Part shown: one piece after another, positions 37,102 to 45,394 of the stretch
Numbering within the stretch: position 1 is the first letter of the stretch
Layout of the letters: each line of letters begins with the position of its first letter
Assembly (NCBI RefSeq): GCF_026340655.1
Contig: NZ_JAPEOZ010000001.1
Location: forward strand, 7,998,001 to 8,062,000
Direction of reading: 5' to 3'
Length of the DNA stretch: 64,000 nucleotides
DNA from: Streptomyces sp. NBC_01275
GTDB taxonomy: Bacteria > Actinomycetota > Actinomycetes > Streptomycetales > Streptomycetaceae
Notes under the pieces: generated by a model
Told to the model about the DNA's origin: nothing
The model's database searches: none
Seen by the model: the letters and a program-made list of their open reading frames with translations, nothing else
Translations under genes and position numbers: made by a program

Positions 37102-38658
37102 TCAAGGCTGGTGCGTGACGCTCACTCGTACGGTCAGCGTCCCCCTGTTGTCCCCGGAGCAGGATCCGGCGGTGTCGTTCATGCCCAGTTGCAGGGTGCC
37201 GTTCCCGGTGGCCCGGAAGGTCAGCTTCTTTCCGACGGTGCGGACGGGGGAGTCCTTGTCGCCCGCGAGGACCGCCAGCAGGCTGCCGAACGGCGCCGCG
37301 GGCTTGACCTTGCAGTCCGCCGCGAAGTCCAGCCAGGCGCCGGTCTTCGCGTCGTAGCCGGCCGGCCCGGTCATGGGCATGTTCTGGTGGTCGGCCGTCC
37401 ACTCTCCCGAGACGAATCGCACGGTGACCTCGTCTCCCCGCTGGACGGCCGCTCCGGGCACCGGCTGCCAGCCGGTCGCCGACTGGACGACCTGACTGAC
37501 GGTCGTCGTCGTCGGGTCCTTCTTCAACGGCAGCACCCCGGTGACGAACAGACCGCCTCCGACGCCGGCCGCCAGCACGGCCGTACCGGCCAGGGCCCAC
37601 CACAGCCGCTTGCGCCCCGCCGAGCGGGACCCCTCATGCCGCGAGGGCTGCGACGGCGGGGGCAACGCGGTGTGCCGTGCCGTCGGCACGGTTCCCCCGG
37701 CCGCGACGAGCCGCTGCCGGCCACTGGTCACCGTGTCCGCGTAGGCCGACGGGGCCGACGGCGCGAACACGCGCACGGTCGCCGGCGGCGGCTCGGCGCC
37801 CGTCTCCCCCGCCGCGACGCGCCGCAGCGCGGCTCGTGCGCCGGCCGCCGAGGGGCGCTCGTCCGGGGACTTGCGCAGCAGCGCCTCGACCACCGGGCGC
37901 AACGGGCCGAGCCGCTCCGGCAGAACGGGTTCCTCGTACGCCACCGCGTGCAGCGTGGCGGGCGCCGCCGGTCTGCGGAACGGGGACAGCCCGCCGCAGA
38001 CCGTGGCGAGGGTCGCGCCGAGCGAGAACAGGTCGGAGGCCGGGCCGGCCTCCGCTCCCGTCACCCGCTCGGGCGCCATGAACTCGAGGGAGCCGACCAG
38101 TTCACCGGTGGTCGTCAGGAACTCGCCGTCGTCCAGGGCGGCGATGCCGAAGTCCGTGAGGACGGCGTTGCCGTCGCGGCGCAGCAGGACGTTGGCGGGT
38201 TTCACATCGCGATGCAGGGTGCCGGCCGTGTGCACGGCCTCCAGCGCGTCGAGCAGTTGCAGACCGAGGGCGGCGGTGTGCTGAGGGGTGAGCGGTCCGG
38301 TCTCGGCGATCCGGTGGGCCAACGAGGGCCCCTCGACGAGTTCCATGACGATCCACAGCCGGTCCTCGGACTCGATCAGGTCGTGGACGCCGACCACGTG
38401 GGGGTGCGGCACCCGGGCGACCGCACGGGCCTCACGGACGGCCCGGCGCATCCGTATGCGGTGCTCCTCGTCGCCGTGGGTGAGGACATGCAGTTCCTTG
38501 GCGGCGACCGGCCGGTCGAGCAGTTGGTCGTGGGCGCGCCAGACCGTGCCCATGCCGCCTCTGCCGAGGACGTCGTGGAGCAGATACCGGCCGGCGATCA
38601 GCCGTTCCGAGTCGCGTGCCGAACGCGTCGCCGCCGGGGGATCGCCATCTCGGGACAT
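37102..38658 (-). CDS. Transmembrane Ser/Thr protein kinase with PA-IL lectin-like extracellular domain
   Basis: 518 residues from the ATG at 38658 (GAGAGAG upstream). Cytoplasmic PknB-type kinase, residues about 22-290: glycine loop LGRGGMGTVW, Lys54 in VAAKELHV, the HRD loop LHRDVKPANVLL, DFG in LTDFGIAALDD and APE in FMAPERV. A variable linker leads to one membrane helix (WWALAGTAVLAAGVGGGLFV, about residues 355-377). The extracellular 135 residues resemble the LecA/PA-IL galactose lectin of Pseudomonas: DEVTVRFVSGEWTA, GAWLDFAADC and the putative Ca-site LGMNDTAGSCSGDNRGTLTV. No PASTA repeats. This suggests a kinase sensing a sugar or cell-wall glycan. Confidence 0.85.
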   Translation of the reverse strand: MSRDGDPPAATRSARDSERLIAGRYLLHDVLGRGGMGTVWRAHDQLLDRPVAAKELHVLTHGDEEHRIRMRRAVREARAVARVPHPHVVGVHDLIESEDRLWIVMELVEGPSLAHRIAETGPLTPQHTAALGLQLLDALEAVHTAGTLHRDVKPANVLLRRDGNAVLTDFGIAALDDGEFLTTTGELVGSLEFMAPERVTGAEAGPASDLFSLGATLATVCGGLSPFRRPAAPATLHAVAYEEPVLPERLGPLRPVVEALLRKSPDERPSAAGARAALRRVAAGETGAEPPPATVRVFAPSAPSAYADTVTSGRQRLVAAGGTVPTARHTALPPPSQPSRHEGSRSAGRKRLWWALAGTAVLAAGVGGGLFVTGVLPLKKDPTTTTVSQVVQSATGWQPVPGAAVQRGDEVTVRFVSGEWTADHQNMPMTGPAGYDAKTGAWLDFAADCKVKPAAPFGSLLAVLAGDKDSPVRTVGKKLTFRATGNGTLQLGMNDTAGSCSGDNRGTLTVRVSVTHQP

Positions 38659-38755
38659 CACGCGCTCTCTCACGTTCTCTTTTCCGGCGGTCTGGAAAGC
38701 CCGCCGGTCGTCGTTCGTTCGAACCGGGGTGAGCATAGCGGAGCACCCGGCGGTC

Positions 38756-40162
38756 CTATTCCGTCAACACCGTTGAAGCGAACGGAACTTGACGGTCCGT
38801 GTCCTGCTTGCGCGCGGCCCACGGGCCGGAGGTCAGGACGCCCAGGGCGAGGACGGTCAGCCCGCAGCCGGCGATGATCCACCAGGGGGCCGAGGTCGCC
38901 CCGGCGGCGATCGCCGCGCCGGTCACCGCGATGCCGAGCGCGGCGCCGACCTGGCGGCTGGTCGCGGCGATCGCGGCGGCCACCCCGGCCTGGGCCCGCG
39001 GCAGGCCCGAGACCGCGGTGTCGGTGATGGGCGCGTTGACGAAGCCGAAGCCCAGACCGAACAACGCGTACGCCGTGAACAGCAGGATGTCCGAGCGGTC
39101 CGCGGTGCGGGTGGCGGGAAGGGCCAGCAGGCCGCCCGCGGTGAGGCCGGCCCCGGCGAGCAGCAGCGGGACACGGGGGCCGCGGCTGCCCACGATCCGC
39201 CCGGACAGCGGCGGGCACACCAGGGACAGCACGGCCATCGGCAGCAGATGCACCCCGGTGTCCAGAGCGCTGAGCCCCCGCACCTGTTGCAGATAGAGGG
39301 TGTTGGCGAACAGGAAGCCGCCGAGTGCGGCGAAGGCGCACACCGCCATCACCGTCGCCCCGCTGAAGGGCACGCTGCGGAAGAGGCGCGGTTCGATCAG
39401 CGGTTCGACGCGTCTCCTCTCGTAGGGGATGAAGGCGGCCGACGCGCCGACCGCCGCGATCAGGCAGGTGACGATGACCGGGGAGGTCCAGCCCTGGCTC
39501 GGCGCCTCGATGACGGCGTACGTCAGGGCGCCGAGCGCGGTGATCACCAGAAGTTGGCCCACCGGGTCCGCCCTGCGGGGGCGCGGCGCACGGGACTCCG
39601 GGACGAACAGGGCGGTCAGCAGCAGCGCGGCCAGCCCGATCGGCACGTTCAGCCAGAACACCGACCGCCATCCGGCCGTCTGCACCAGTACGCCGCCGAG
39701 GATCGGCCCGGCCGCCATGCTGACGCCCACCACCCCGCCCCACACGCCGATGGCCCGCGCCCGCTGCCGCGGTGAGGGGAAGGCGTGGGCGAGGATCGCC
39801 ATGGCGACCGGGGTGAGCATGCAGCCGCCCACCGCCTGGGCCATGCGGAAGGCGATCAGCCAGTCCAGCGAGGGCGCCAGGCTGCACAGCGCCGATCCGC
39901 CGGTGAACAGCACGAGTCCGAGGAGGAGGACGCGCCGTCGCCCGACGCGGTCGGCCGTGGAGCCGGCCAGGATGAGCAGCGAGGCCAGCACGATGGTGTA
40001 CGCGTCGAGGGTCCACTGCAGGCCGGACAGGGAGCTGTGCAGGTCCTCCTGGATCGAGGGCAGGGCGACGTTGAGGACGGTGGTGTCGAGGCTGACCAGC
40101 AGCACGCTCAGACAGCAGACGGCCAGGACCAGCGAGGGTCTGCTGCGGTCGGGTCGAGCCAT
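38756..40162 (-). CDS. MFS transporter, DHA2-like
   Basis: 468 residues with about 14 hydrophobic segments. Motif C-type sequence VLLVSLDTTVLNVALPSIQE in helix 1, motif A GSTADRVGRRRVLLLGL after helix 2 and RMAQAVGGCMLTPVAMAILA in helix 4 place it in the 14-helix drug:H+ antiporter group (DHA2). It exports a small toxic molecule, substrate unknown. It is the last gene of an operon-like run on the minus strand (cupin, alpha/beta hydrolase, transporter) controlled presumably by the divergent TetR regulator at 41699. An 88-bp gap with short repeats separates it from the hydrolase. Confidence 0.88.
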   Translation of the reverse strand: MARPDRSRPSLVLAVCCLSVLLVSLDTTVLNVALPSIQEDLHSSLSGLQWTLDAYTIVLASLLILAGSTADRVGRRRVLLLGLVLFTGGSALCSLAPSLDWLIAFRMAQAVGGCMLTPVAMAILAHAFPSPRQRARAIGVWGGVVGVSMAAGPILGGVLVQTAGWRSVFWLNVPIGLAALLLTALFVPESRAPRPRRADPVGQLLVITALGALTYAVIEAPSQGWTSPVIVTCLIAAVGASAAFIPYERRRVEPLIEPRLFRSVPFSGATVMAVCAFAALGGFLFANTLYLQQVRGLSALDTGVHLLPMAVLSLVCPPLSGRIVGSRGPRVPLLLAGAGLTAGGLLALPATRTADRSDILLFTAYALFGLGFGFVNAPITDTAVSGLPRAQAGVAAAIAATSRQVGAALGIAVTGAAIAAGATSAPWWIIAGCGLTVLALGVLTSGPWAARKQDTDRQVPFASTVLTE

Positions 40163-40194
40163 GTCGGGCGCCCTTCTCGTCGGTCGGTGCGGCG

Positions 40195-40246
40195 GTCGGT
40201 CGGCGCCGCGGTCGGTGAATGTCGCGACCGTCGGTCGGCGCCGCGG
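40195..40246. repeat. 17-bp direct repeat between hydrolase and MFS genes
   Basis: GTCGGTCGGCGCCGCGG occurs at 40195-40211 and 40230-40246, 35 bp apart. The unit contains GGCGCC palindromes and the region is rich in GGTCGG. It sits in the short gap between two genes of one operon and is probably a slippage duplication. Confidence 0.6.
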
Positions 40247-40250
40247 CCGG

Positions 40251-41060
40251 TCAGTGCTGCGGCCGGTCGGCGGCGTGGGCGTCGGCGAAGTCCCAGAGCA
40301 CCGGCAGGAACTGCTCGGGCGTCTCGGCCTGGGGCATGTGGCCGGTGCCCTCCAGCAGACGGAACTCCGCGTCCGGGACGGCCTGCGCGTACGCGCGTCC
40401 GTAGCCCGCGTCCACGACCTGGTCGCTCGCGCCCCACGCGACCAGCGTCGGGTGGGCGACCTTGGCGAGGCGCTCCGGCAGGGTGGGGTCGGCCATCGCG
40501 TGCGGGCCCGAATAGACCTGCAGGGTGGCCCGGTTGGCGGCCATGACCGCGCGCTGCGCCTCGGTCAGCCTGCTGGGGTCGAAGCGGAATTTCGAGGGGT
40601 CGTGGAAGGAGAGGCGGGACAGCTCGACGGGGGTCAGGGAGAAGGTGTCGGCGATCGGGTGGCCGGGGACGGGGATGCCGACGGCGTTGACGAGGGTGAC
40701 ACTGCCGATCCGGTCGCTGCCCAGGGCCGCTAGCTCGGCGGCGATCCAGCCGCCGATGGAGTTGCCGACGACGGCGACGTCACGCAGGTCGAGCGCGTCG
40801 AGCAGCTGTGCGTAGACCTGGGCCAGGGTCGTGACGTCGGTCAGCCACTCGGGGCGGGCGGTGCCGTCGAAGCCGGGGTGGACCGGGGTGAACACCCGGG
40901 CCGGACGCCGCTCGGCCAGGAGGCCGGCGAAGGGGGCGACGGTCCCCGGGCCGCCGCCTCCGTGCAGGAGGAGGAAGGGACGGCCCTCCTGGCCGTAGAG
41001 GTCGACGGTGACGTCGAGGCCGCCCTGGTCGAGCGTGAGGGGGTGGGTGCTGCGGGTCAT
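40251..41060 (-). CDS. Alpha/beta-fold hydrolase
   Basis: 269 residues from the ATG at 41060 with GAGGAG 6 nt upstream. The fold is clear: RPFLLLHGGGGPG with the oxyanion loop, PVHPGFDGTARP, nucleophile elbow VVGNSIGGW with Ser101, acid region LVAWGASDQVVDAG and the catalytic His in LLEGTGHMPQAE. This is the ring-cleavage-product (meta-cleavage) hydrolase/haloperoxidase-like group. It is 47 bp downstream of the cupin gene and upstream of the transporter, suggesting a small degradation or detoxification pathway. Substrate unknown. Confidence 0.85.
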   Translation of the reverse strand: MTRSTHPLTLDQGGLDVTVDLYGQEGRPFLLLHGGGGPGTVAPFAGLLAERRPARVFTPVHPGFDGTARPEWLTDVTTLAQVYAQLLDALDLRDVAVVGNSIGGWIAAELAALGSDRIGSVTLVNAVGIPVPGHPIADTFSLTPVELSRLSFHDPSKFRFDPSRLTEAQRAVMAANRATLQVYSGPHAMADPTLPERLAKVAHPTLVAWGASDQVVDAGYGRAYAQAVPDAEFRLLEGTGHMPQAETPEQFLPVLWDFADAHAADRPQH

Positions 41061-41107
41061 GCGGTGCTCCTCAAGTGGGCTGTGTCGACAGGACAGTCGG
41101 GTCGCCG

Positions 41108-41566
41108 TCACGCGAAGTCGGTCGCGGGGACGGTGGCGTAGCGGCTCATCGCCTCGACCGTCGACTCCGGGGTGAGTTCCCGGCCGCCGGCGATCATGTT
41201 CCGCAGGTCGCGGAAGTACTGGACGTAGAGGTCGGGCGTGAAGGTGTTGAGCATCACCGCCGGCTCGTCGCCGAGGTTGGCGAAGGTGTGCGGGGCGCCG
41301 GGCGGGATCATGGCGAGCGTGCCGGCCGGGGCCGCGTGGGTCGTCTCCCCGATGGTGAAGTGCACGGTGCCGGAGACGACGTAGAAGCCCTCGTCGTGCT
41401 GGGCGTGGCGGTGCTGCGGCGGGCCCTGGGTGTGCGGGGCGATGGTGATCTCCCCGATGCCGAGGCGGTGCCCGGTGGTGCTGCCGTCCTCGAGGATGCG
41501 CATCTGTGTGGGGCCCAGCCGGATCGTCTCGCCGCCGTCCGGGCCGACCAGGGAAACCGTGCTCAT
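41108..41566 (-). CDS. Cupin-domain protein (quercetinase-like)
   Basis: 152 residues; ATG at 41566 behind AGGAGGAGCA. A single cupin: first motif QGPPQHRHAQHDEGFYVVSG with three metal-binding His and Glu, second motif PAGTLAMIPPGAPHTFANLG. The arrangement resembles small quercetin-dioxygenase-like cupins that are often controlled by TetR repressors. First gene of the operon cupin-hydrolase-MFS, divergent from the TetR gene. Enzyme or metal-binding sensor roles are both possible; no substrate is shown. Confidence 0.82.
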   Translation of the reverse strand: MSTVSLVGPDGGETIRLGPTQMRILEDGSTTGHRLGIGEITIAPHTQGPPQHRHAQHDEGFYVVSGTVHFTIGETTHAAPAGTLAMIPPGAPHTFANLGDEPAVMLNTFTPDLYVQYFRDLRNMIAGGRELTPESTVEAMSRYATVPATDFA

Positions 41567-41587
41567 TGCTCCTCCTGAAGTCCTTCG

Positions 41588-41655
41588 TGAGAGCCGACTC
41601 TCAGGAGACTAGAGAAGTCGAGTGTCGTTATGCAAGTCCACTCTCATGAAGAGAG
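41588..41655. promoter_or_regulatory. Palindromic operator candidates between TetR gene and cupin operon
   Basis: Two inverted repeats with the same arm sequence lie in the 132-bp divergent gap: TGAGAG-CCGA-CTCTCA at 41588-41603 and CTCTC-ATGAA-GAGAG at 41641-41655. They stand close to the two start regions (22 bp from the cupin ATG and 44 bp from the tetR ATG), as expected if one repressor controls both directions. Confidence 0.5.
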
Positions 41656-41698
41656 GTGACTGCTAGCATGAGGGTGGATCAACAGGAGGAGTCGTACG

Positions 41699-42304
41699 AT
41701 GACGGCGCAGACGGGCACCGGACGCACCAACCAGAAGCAGCGCACGCGGACGGCGATCGTGGCGGCCGCCCGAGAGCTCATCGGCACGGGCGCCGAGGTG
41801 ACCATGCCGGCGATCGCCCACGCGGCCCTGGTGTCCGAGGCCACCGCCTACCGGTACTTCCCCGACCTGCCGTCGCTGATCAGCGAGGCCCTGGCCGGCG
41901 TCTGGCCGCCCCCCGCCGAGGCGCTCGCGCCGGTCGCGGAATCCGGCGACCCCGTCGAACGCACGGCCTTCGCCTGCGCGTTCCTGCTCCGCGGCGTCCT
42001 CGCCCGCCAGGGCGCGGTACGCGCGATGATCGCCGCCACCGTCACCCGGCCCGAGACGGTGACCGGGCGACCCGGGATTCGCTTCGGACTCATCGACCAT
42101 GCGCTCCTGCCGCTGGAGGACACGCTCGGCGCGACGGACCCGGACGCGTTCGCCCAACTCAAACGGGACCTGGCCGTGGTCGTGAGCGCCGAGGCGCTCT
42201 TCACCCTCACCGATCTGTGCGGCCTCGACCCCGACGACGCCGTCGCCAGCGCCGTGCGGACCGCAACCACCCTCACCGAGGCGGCAGTTCGCTCGACCGC
42301 ATAG
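41699..42304 (+). CDS. TetR-family transcriptional regulator
   Basis: 201 residues; ATG at 41699 with AGGAGGAG upstream. The N-terminal TetR HTH is recognisable: KQRTRTAIVAAARELIGTGA, EVTMPAIAHAALVSEATAYR, YFPDLPSLISEALAG, residues about 12-65. The rest is a helical ligand-binding domain of usual length. Divergent from the cupin-hydrolase-MFS operon, with matching palindromes in between, so the classical model is a ligand-released repressor of that operon and of itself. A strong hairpin follows the gene. Confidence 0.88.
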   Translation: MTAQTGTGRTNQKQRTRTAIVAAARELIGTGAEVTMPAIAHAALVSEATAYRYFPDLPSLISEALAGVWPPPAEALAPVAESGDPVERTAFACAFLLRGVLARQGAVRAMIAATVTRPETVTGRPGIRFGLIDHALLPLEDTLGATDPDAFAQLKRDLAVVVSAEALFTLTDLCGLDPDDAVASAVRTATTLTEAAVRSTA

Positions 42305-42318
42305 CGGCTGGGGCGCAG

Positions 42319-42347
42319 ACCGCCCCTTCCGATAGGAAGGGGGCGGT
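42319..42347 (+). terminator. Strong hairpin after TetR gene, terminator-like
   Basis: ACCGCCCCTTCC (42319-42330), a GATA loop and GGAAGGGGGCGGT (42335-42347) form a stem of about 12 pairs with one bulged base, starting 15 bp after the stop codon at 42304. It lacks a T-run, which is normal for Streptomyces terminators. Confidence 0.65.
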
Positions 42348-42431
42348 GCGGCGCCCCGGTCGGCCCGGTGGGAGTCGGCAACCGACGACGACGCCGCCGG
42401 GGTCCTGAAACCGAGACAGGGGGAGCAGACG

Positions 42432-43349
42432 GTGCGCCGTGGGTACAGGTGGGTCGAGCGCGAACTGGCTCGCATGGACCCGGAGACCGACGGAGAGCGG
42501 ATGATCTCGCTCTACGTCGGCCACCGGGTCCCGGAGTTCGCCCTGGCGATGATGATCTATCCGGGCACCATGCGCATGATGCAGCCGAGCACGGGAGCCG
42601 CCACCCTGGCCCACACCGGGAAGCTGGAGACGAGGCCCGACCGGCGTTTCCAGGACGGCAACGACTTCCTGACGGCCTGGATGGTGGACGGCATATCCAG
42701 CGCGGCGGGCCGCAGAGCCGCCGAACGACTGAACCGCATCCACCTGGCCGTCGCCCGCAGTACCCCGCACTTGCCCGGCAACTTCGACGACATCGACGAC
42801 TTCGTCTACCCCCTGGTCCTGCTGGCCACGTTCGGCGACCGCCTGCAGACCTCGCTGGGCCTGCCCGGCACGAGCGAACCCATGAAGATCGCGTGGCACC
42901 GCTGGGCGCAGGGACTCTTCCGCCTCCTGGAACGCGAGTCCGGCCCCTTGGCCGACGAGGCGTTCCCCGAGGACTGGAACGCGATGACCGAGTTCGCCTC
43001 GAAGTTCGACTCCCGGCCCTACGAGCCGACGGAGTCCGGCCGCCGGGTGGCGAACGCGATGATGGACTTCTTCGCCGAGCGCTGGTTTCCCGCGCCCTTC
43101 CGGGCGTTCGGCCGGGACCTGACCCGGTACCTCGCCGGCGAGCGGGTCTGCCGGCTCCACGGGATCGGCTGGATCAGCCCCCGCCGCGAGCGGATCGTCC
43201 GCGTCTTCCTGAAGTCCGCGTTCCGGATCCAACGCCTTCTGCCCGACTACCGCACCCCGCTTCCCGAGCGCCTCCGGCGTACCAGACGGACCAGACGGAC
43301 GGGGCAGACCCGACGGACCCGACGGACCGGGCGCACCACACGCGCCTGA
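42432..43349 (+). CDS. MpaB/DUF2236-type oxygenase family protein
   Basis: 305 residues; GTG at 42432 with GGGGGAG upstream. An all-helical protein with VGHRVPEFALAMMIYPGTMR, QDGNDFLTAWMVDGISSAAG, IDDFVYPLVLLATFGDRL and GRRVANAMMDFFAERWFPAP, a pattern I associate with the oxygenase MpaB (ER-bound/latex-clearing-related DUF2236) family. Characterised relatives use b-type heme for oxidative C=C cleavage. The last about 25 residues are a low-complexity Arg-Arg-Thr tail encoded by 9-bp repeats and are probably not part of the fold. Family call is moderate. Confidence 0.65.
   Translation: MRRGYRWVERELARMDPETDGERMISLYVGHRVPEFALAMMIYPGTMRMMQPSTGAATLAHTGKLETRPDRRFQDGNDFLTAWMVDGISSAAGRRAAERLNRIHLAVARSTPHLPGNFDDIDDFVYPLVLLATFGDRLQTSLGLPGTSEPMKIAWHRWAQGLFRLLERESGPLADEAFPEDWNAMTEFASKFDSRPYEPTESGRRVANAMMDFFAERWFPAPFRAFGRDLTRYLAGERVCRLHGIGWISPRRERIVRVFLKSAFRIQRLLPDYRTPLPERLRRTRRTRRTGQTRRTRRTGRTTRA
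43281..43325. repeat. 9-bp repeats encoding Arg-Arg-Thr tail
   Basis: ACCAGACGG appears at 43281-43289 and 43290-43298, and ACCCGACGG at 43308-43316 and 43317-43325. The units keep reading frame and give the basic C-terminal tail of the MpaB-like protein, which looks like a repeat expansion. Confidence 0.7.
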
Positions 43350-43460
43350 CGCACACTCTCCGGACTCTCTTCAGGACCGATCCCGTAAATTCTCCCCAGG
43401 ACCGATCCCGTCCGCCGACCGGTTCGACCGCTGGGCGGAAACGACGAGGTGAGAGGCCAT

Positions 43461-45308
43461 ATGTTCACGACCCGTCCCACGCTCCAGGGCACCTTCGGCA
43501 TGGTGTCCTCCACGCACTGGCTGGCCTCCCAGTCGGCGATGGCCGTCCTGGAGGACGGCGGCAACGCCTACGACGCGGCCGTCGCCGGCGCCTTCGTCCT
43601 GCACATCGTCGAACCGCACCTCAACGGACCCGCCGGCGAGGTCCCGATCCTGCTCGCCCCGGCGGGCGGCGAGGTGCGGGTGCTGTGCGGGCAGGGCGTG
43701 GCTCCGGCGGGCGCGACGGTCGCCCGCTACCGGGGGCTGGGCCTGGATCTCGTCCCCGGCACGGGACCCCTGGCCGCCGCCGTGCCCGGCGCGTTCGACG
43801 CGTGGATGCTCCTGCTGCGCGACCACGGCACCAAACCCCTGGCCGACGTCCTCGAGTACGCCATCGGGTACGCCGAGCACGGGCACGCGCCCGTGGAGAA
43901 CGTCGGCGCGACCGTCGAGACGGTACGGGAGCTGTTCGAGACCGAGTGGACCTCGTCGGCGGAGGTGTACCTGCCGGGCGGGCGGGCGCCGCGGCCGGGC
44001 GAGCTGTTCCGCAACCCCGCACTCGCCGCCACCTGGCGGCGGCTGCTCGCCGAGACCGCCGGGGCAGGAGGCCGGGAGGCTCAGATCGAGGCCGCGCGGG
44101 AGGTGTGGCGGACCGGCTTCGTCGCCGAGGCCCTGGTCCGGCAGTCCGGCCGCCCGACCCTGGACACCAGCGGCGAGCGCCACACCGGCACGCTCACCTC
44201 CGCCGACCTCGCCGACTGGTCCGCGACGTACGAGGCCCCGGCGACGTACGACTGGAACGGCTGGACCCTGTGCAAGGCCGGCCCCTGGAGTCAGGGCCCG
44301 GCCCTCCTCCAGCAGCTCGCCCTGCTCCCGCCCGAGCTGCCCGCGTACGGCTCCGCCGACTACGTCCACCTGCTGATCGAGGGCTGCAAGCTCGCCATGG
44401 CCGACCGGGAGGCCTGGTACGGCGACGCGGCCGACGTCCCGCTGGACGAGCTGCTCTCGGACTCCTACAACGCCGGGCGGCGCACCCTCGTCGGCGACAA
44501 GGCGTCGTACGACCTGCGGCCCGGCAGCCCCGGCGGACGCGAGCCGCGGCTCAGCGCGCACGCGCACGTGGTCGCCGCCGACGAGCCGGGCTTCGACCCG
44601 ATGGGGGCGGGGGAGCCGACGGTCGCGACCGTATCGGCGGCGCCGGCGTCGGCGACGTGGAAGGAGGCCGGGGGCGAGGCACGCGTGCGTGCCGACGGGG
44701 CCACCCGGGGCGACACCTGTCACCTCGACGTCGTCGACCGCTGGGGCAACATGGTCGCGGCCACGCCCAGCGGCGGCTGGCTGCAGTCCAACCCGGTCGT
44801 GCCCGAGCTGGGCTTTCCGCTCGGCACACGGTTGCAGATGACCTGGCTGGAGGAGGGGCTGCCGAACTCGCTGACGCCCGGCCGCCGTCCCCGCACCACC
44901 CTCACCCCCTCGCTGGCGCTGCGCGACGGCGTGCCGGTACTGGCCTTCGGCACACCCGGCGGCGACCAGCAGGACCAGTGGCAACTGCACTTCCTGCTGG
45001 CCGTCGCCCTGCGCGCACGCGTGCGCGGCAGACTCGACCTCCAGGGCGCGATCGACGCCCCGAACTGGCACAACGACGGCTTCCCCGGCTCCTTCTACCC
45101 GCGCGGCATGCGGCCGGGCAGCGTGACCGTCGAGTCCCGGATGCCCGCCGACGTCGTCGAGGAACTGCGCCGGCGCGGACACGACGTGACCGTCGGCGAC
45201 CCCTGGTCCGAGGGCCGGCTGTGCGCGGTCGCCCGTGACCCGGGCACCGGCATCCTGTCGGCGGCGGCGAACCCGCGGGGCATGCAGGGGTACGCGGTGG
45301 GCCGCTGA
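43461..45308 (+). CDS. Gamma-glutamyltransferase-family protein (cytoplasmic paralogue)
   Basis: 615 residues from the ATG at 43461 (MFTTRPTLQGTFGMVSSTHW). The Ntn-hydrolase pattern is present: AMAVLEDGGNAYDAAVAGAF, HLNGPAGEVPILL and the processing site GDTCHLDVVDRWGNMVAATP with the candidate nucleophile Thr419. The usual second Thr of the TTH triplet is Cys here. There is no signal peptide, unlike the copy at 19500, and overall similarity to it is limited. Relatives include glutathione hydrolases and cephalosporin-acylase-like or oxamate-type members, so the substrate is open. Confidence 0.85.
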   Translation: MFTTRPTLQGTFGMVSSTHWLASQSAMAVLEDGGNAYDAAVAGAFVLHIVEPHLNGPAGEVPILLAPAGGEVRVLCGQGVAPAGATVARYRGLGLDLVPGTGPLAAAVPGAFDAWMLLLRDHGTKPLADVLEYAIGYAEHGHAPVENVGATVETVRELFETEWTSSAEVYLPGGRAPRPGELFRNPALAATWRRLLAETAGAGGREAQIEAAREVWRTGFVAEALVRQSGRPTLDTSGERHTGTLTSADLADWSATYEAPATYDWNGWTLCKAGPWSQGPALLQQLALLPPELPAYGSADYVHLLIEGCKLAMADREAWYGDAADVPLDELLSDSYNAGRRTLVGDKASYDLRPGSPGGREPRLSAHAHVVAADEPGFDPMGAGEPTVATVSAAPASATWKEAGGEARVRADGATRGDTCHLDVVDRWGNMVAATPSGGWLQSNPVVPELGFPLGTRLQMTWLEEGLPNSLTPGRRPRTTLTPSLALRDGVPVLAFGTPGGDQQDQWQLHFLLAVALRARVRGRLDLQGAIDAPNWHNDGFPGSFYPRGMRPGSVTVESRMPADVVEELRRRGHDVTVGDPWSEGRLCAVARDPGTGILSAAANPRGMQGYAVGR

Positions 45309-45394
45309 CCTCGCGTACGTGTTCTTCATCCCGTTTCCACCCGCAGTGCACCGGTGGGCCGGGGATTGTCAGTGGGGCGTGCTCTCATGGAGAC

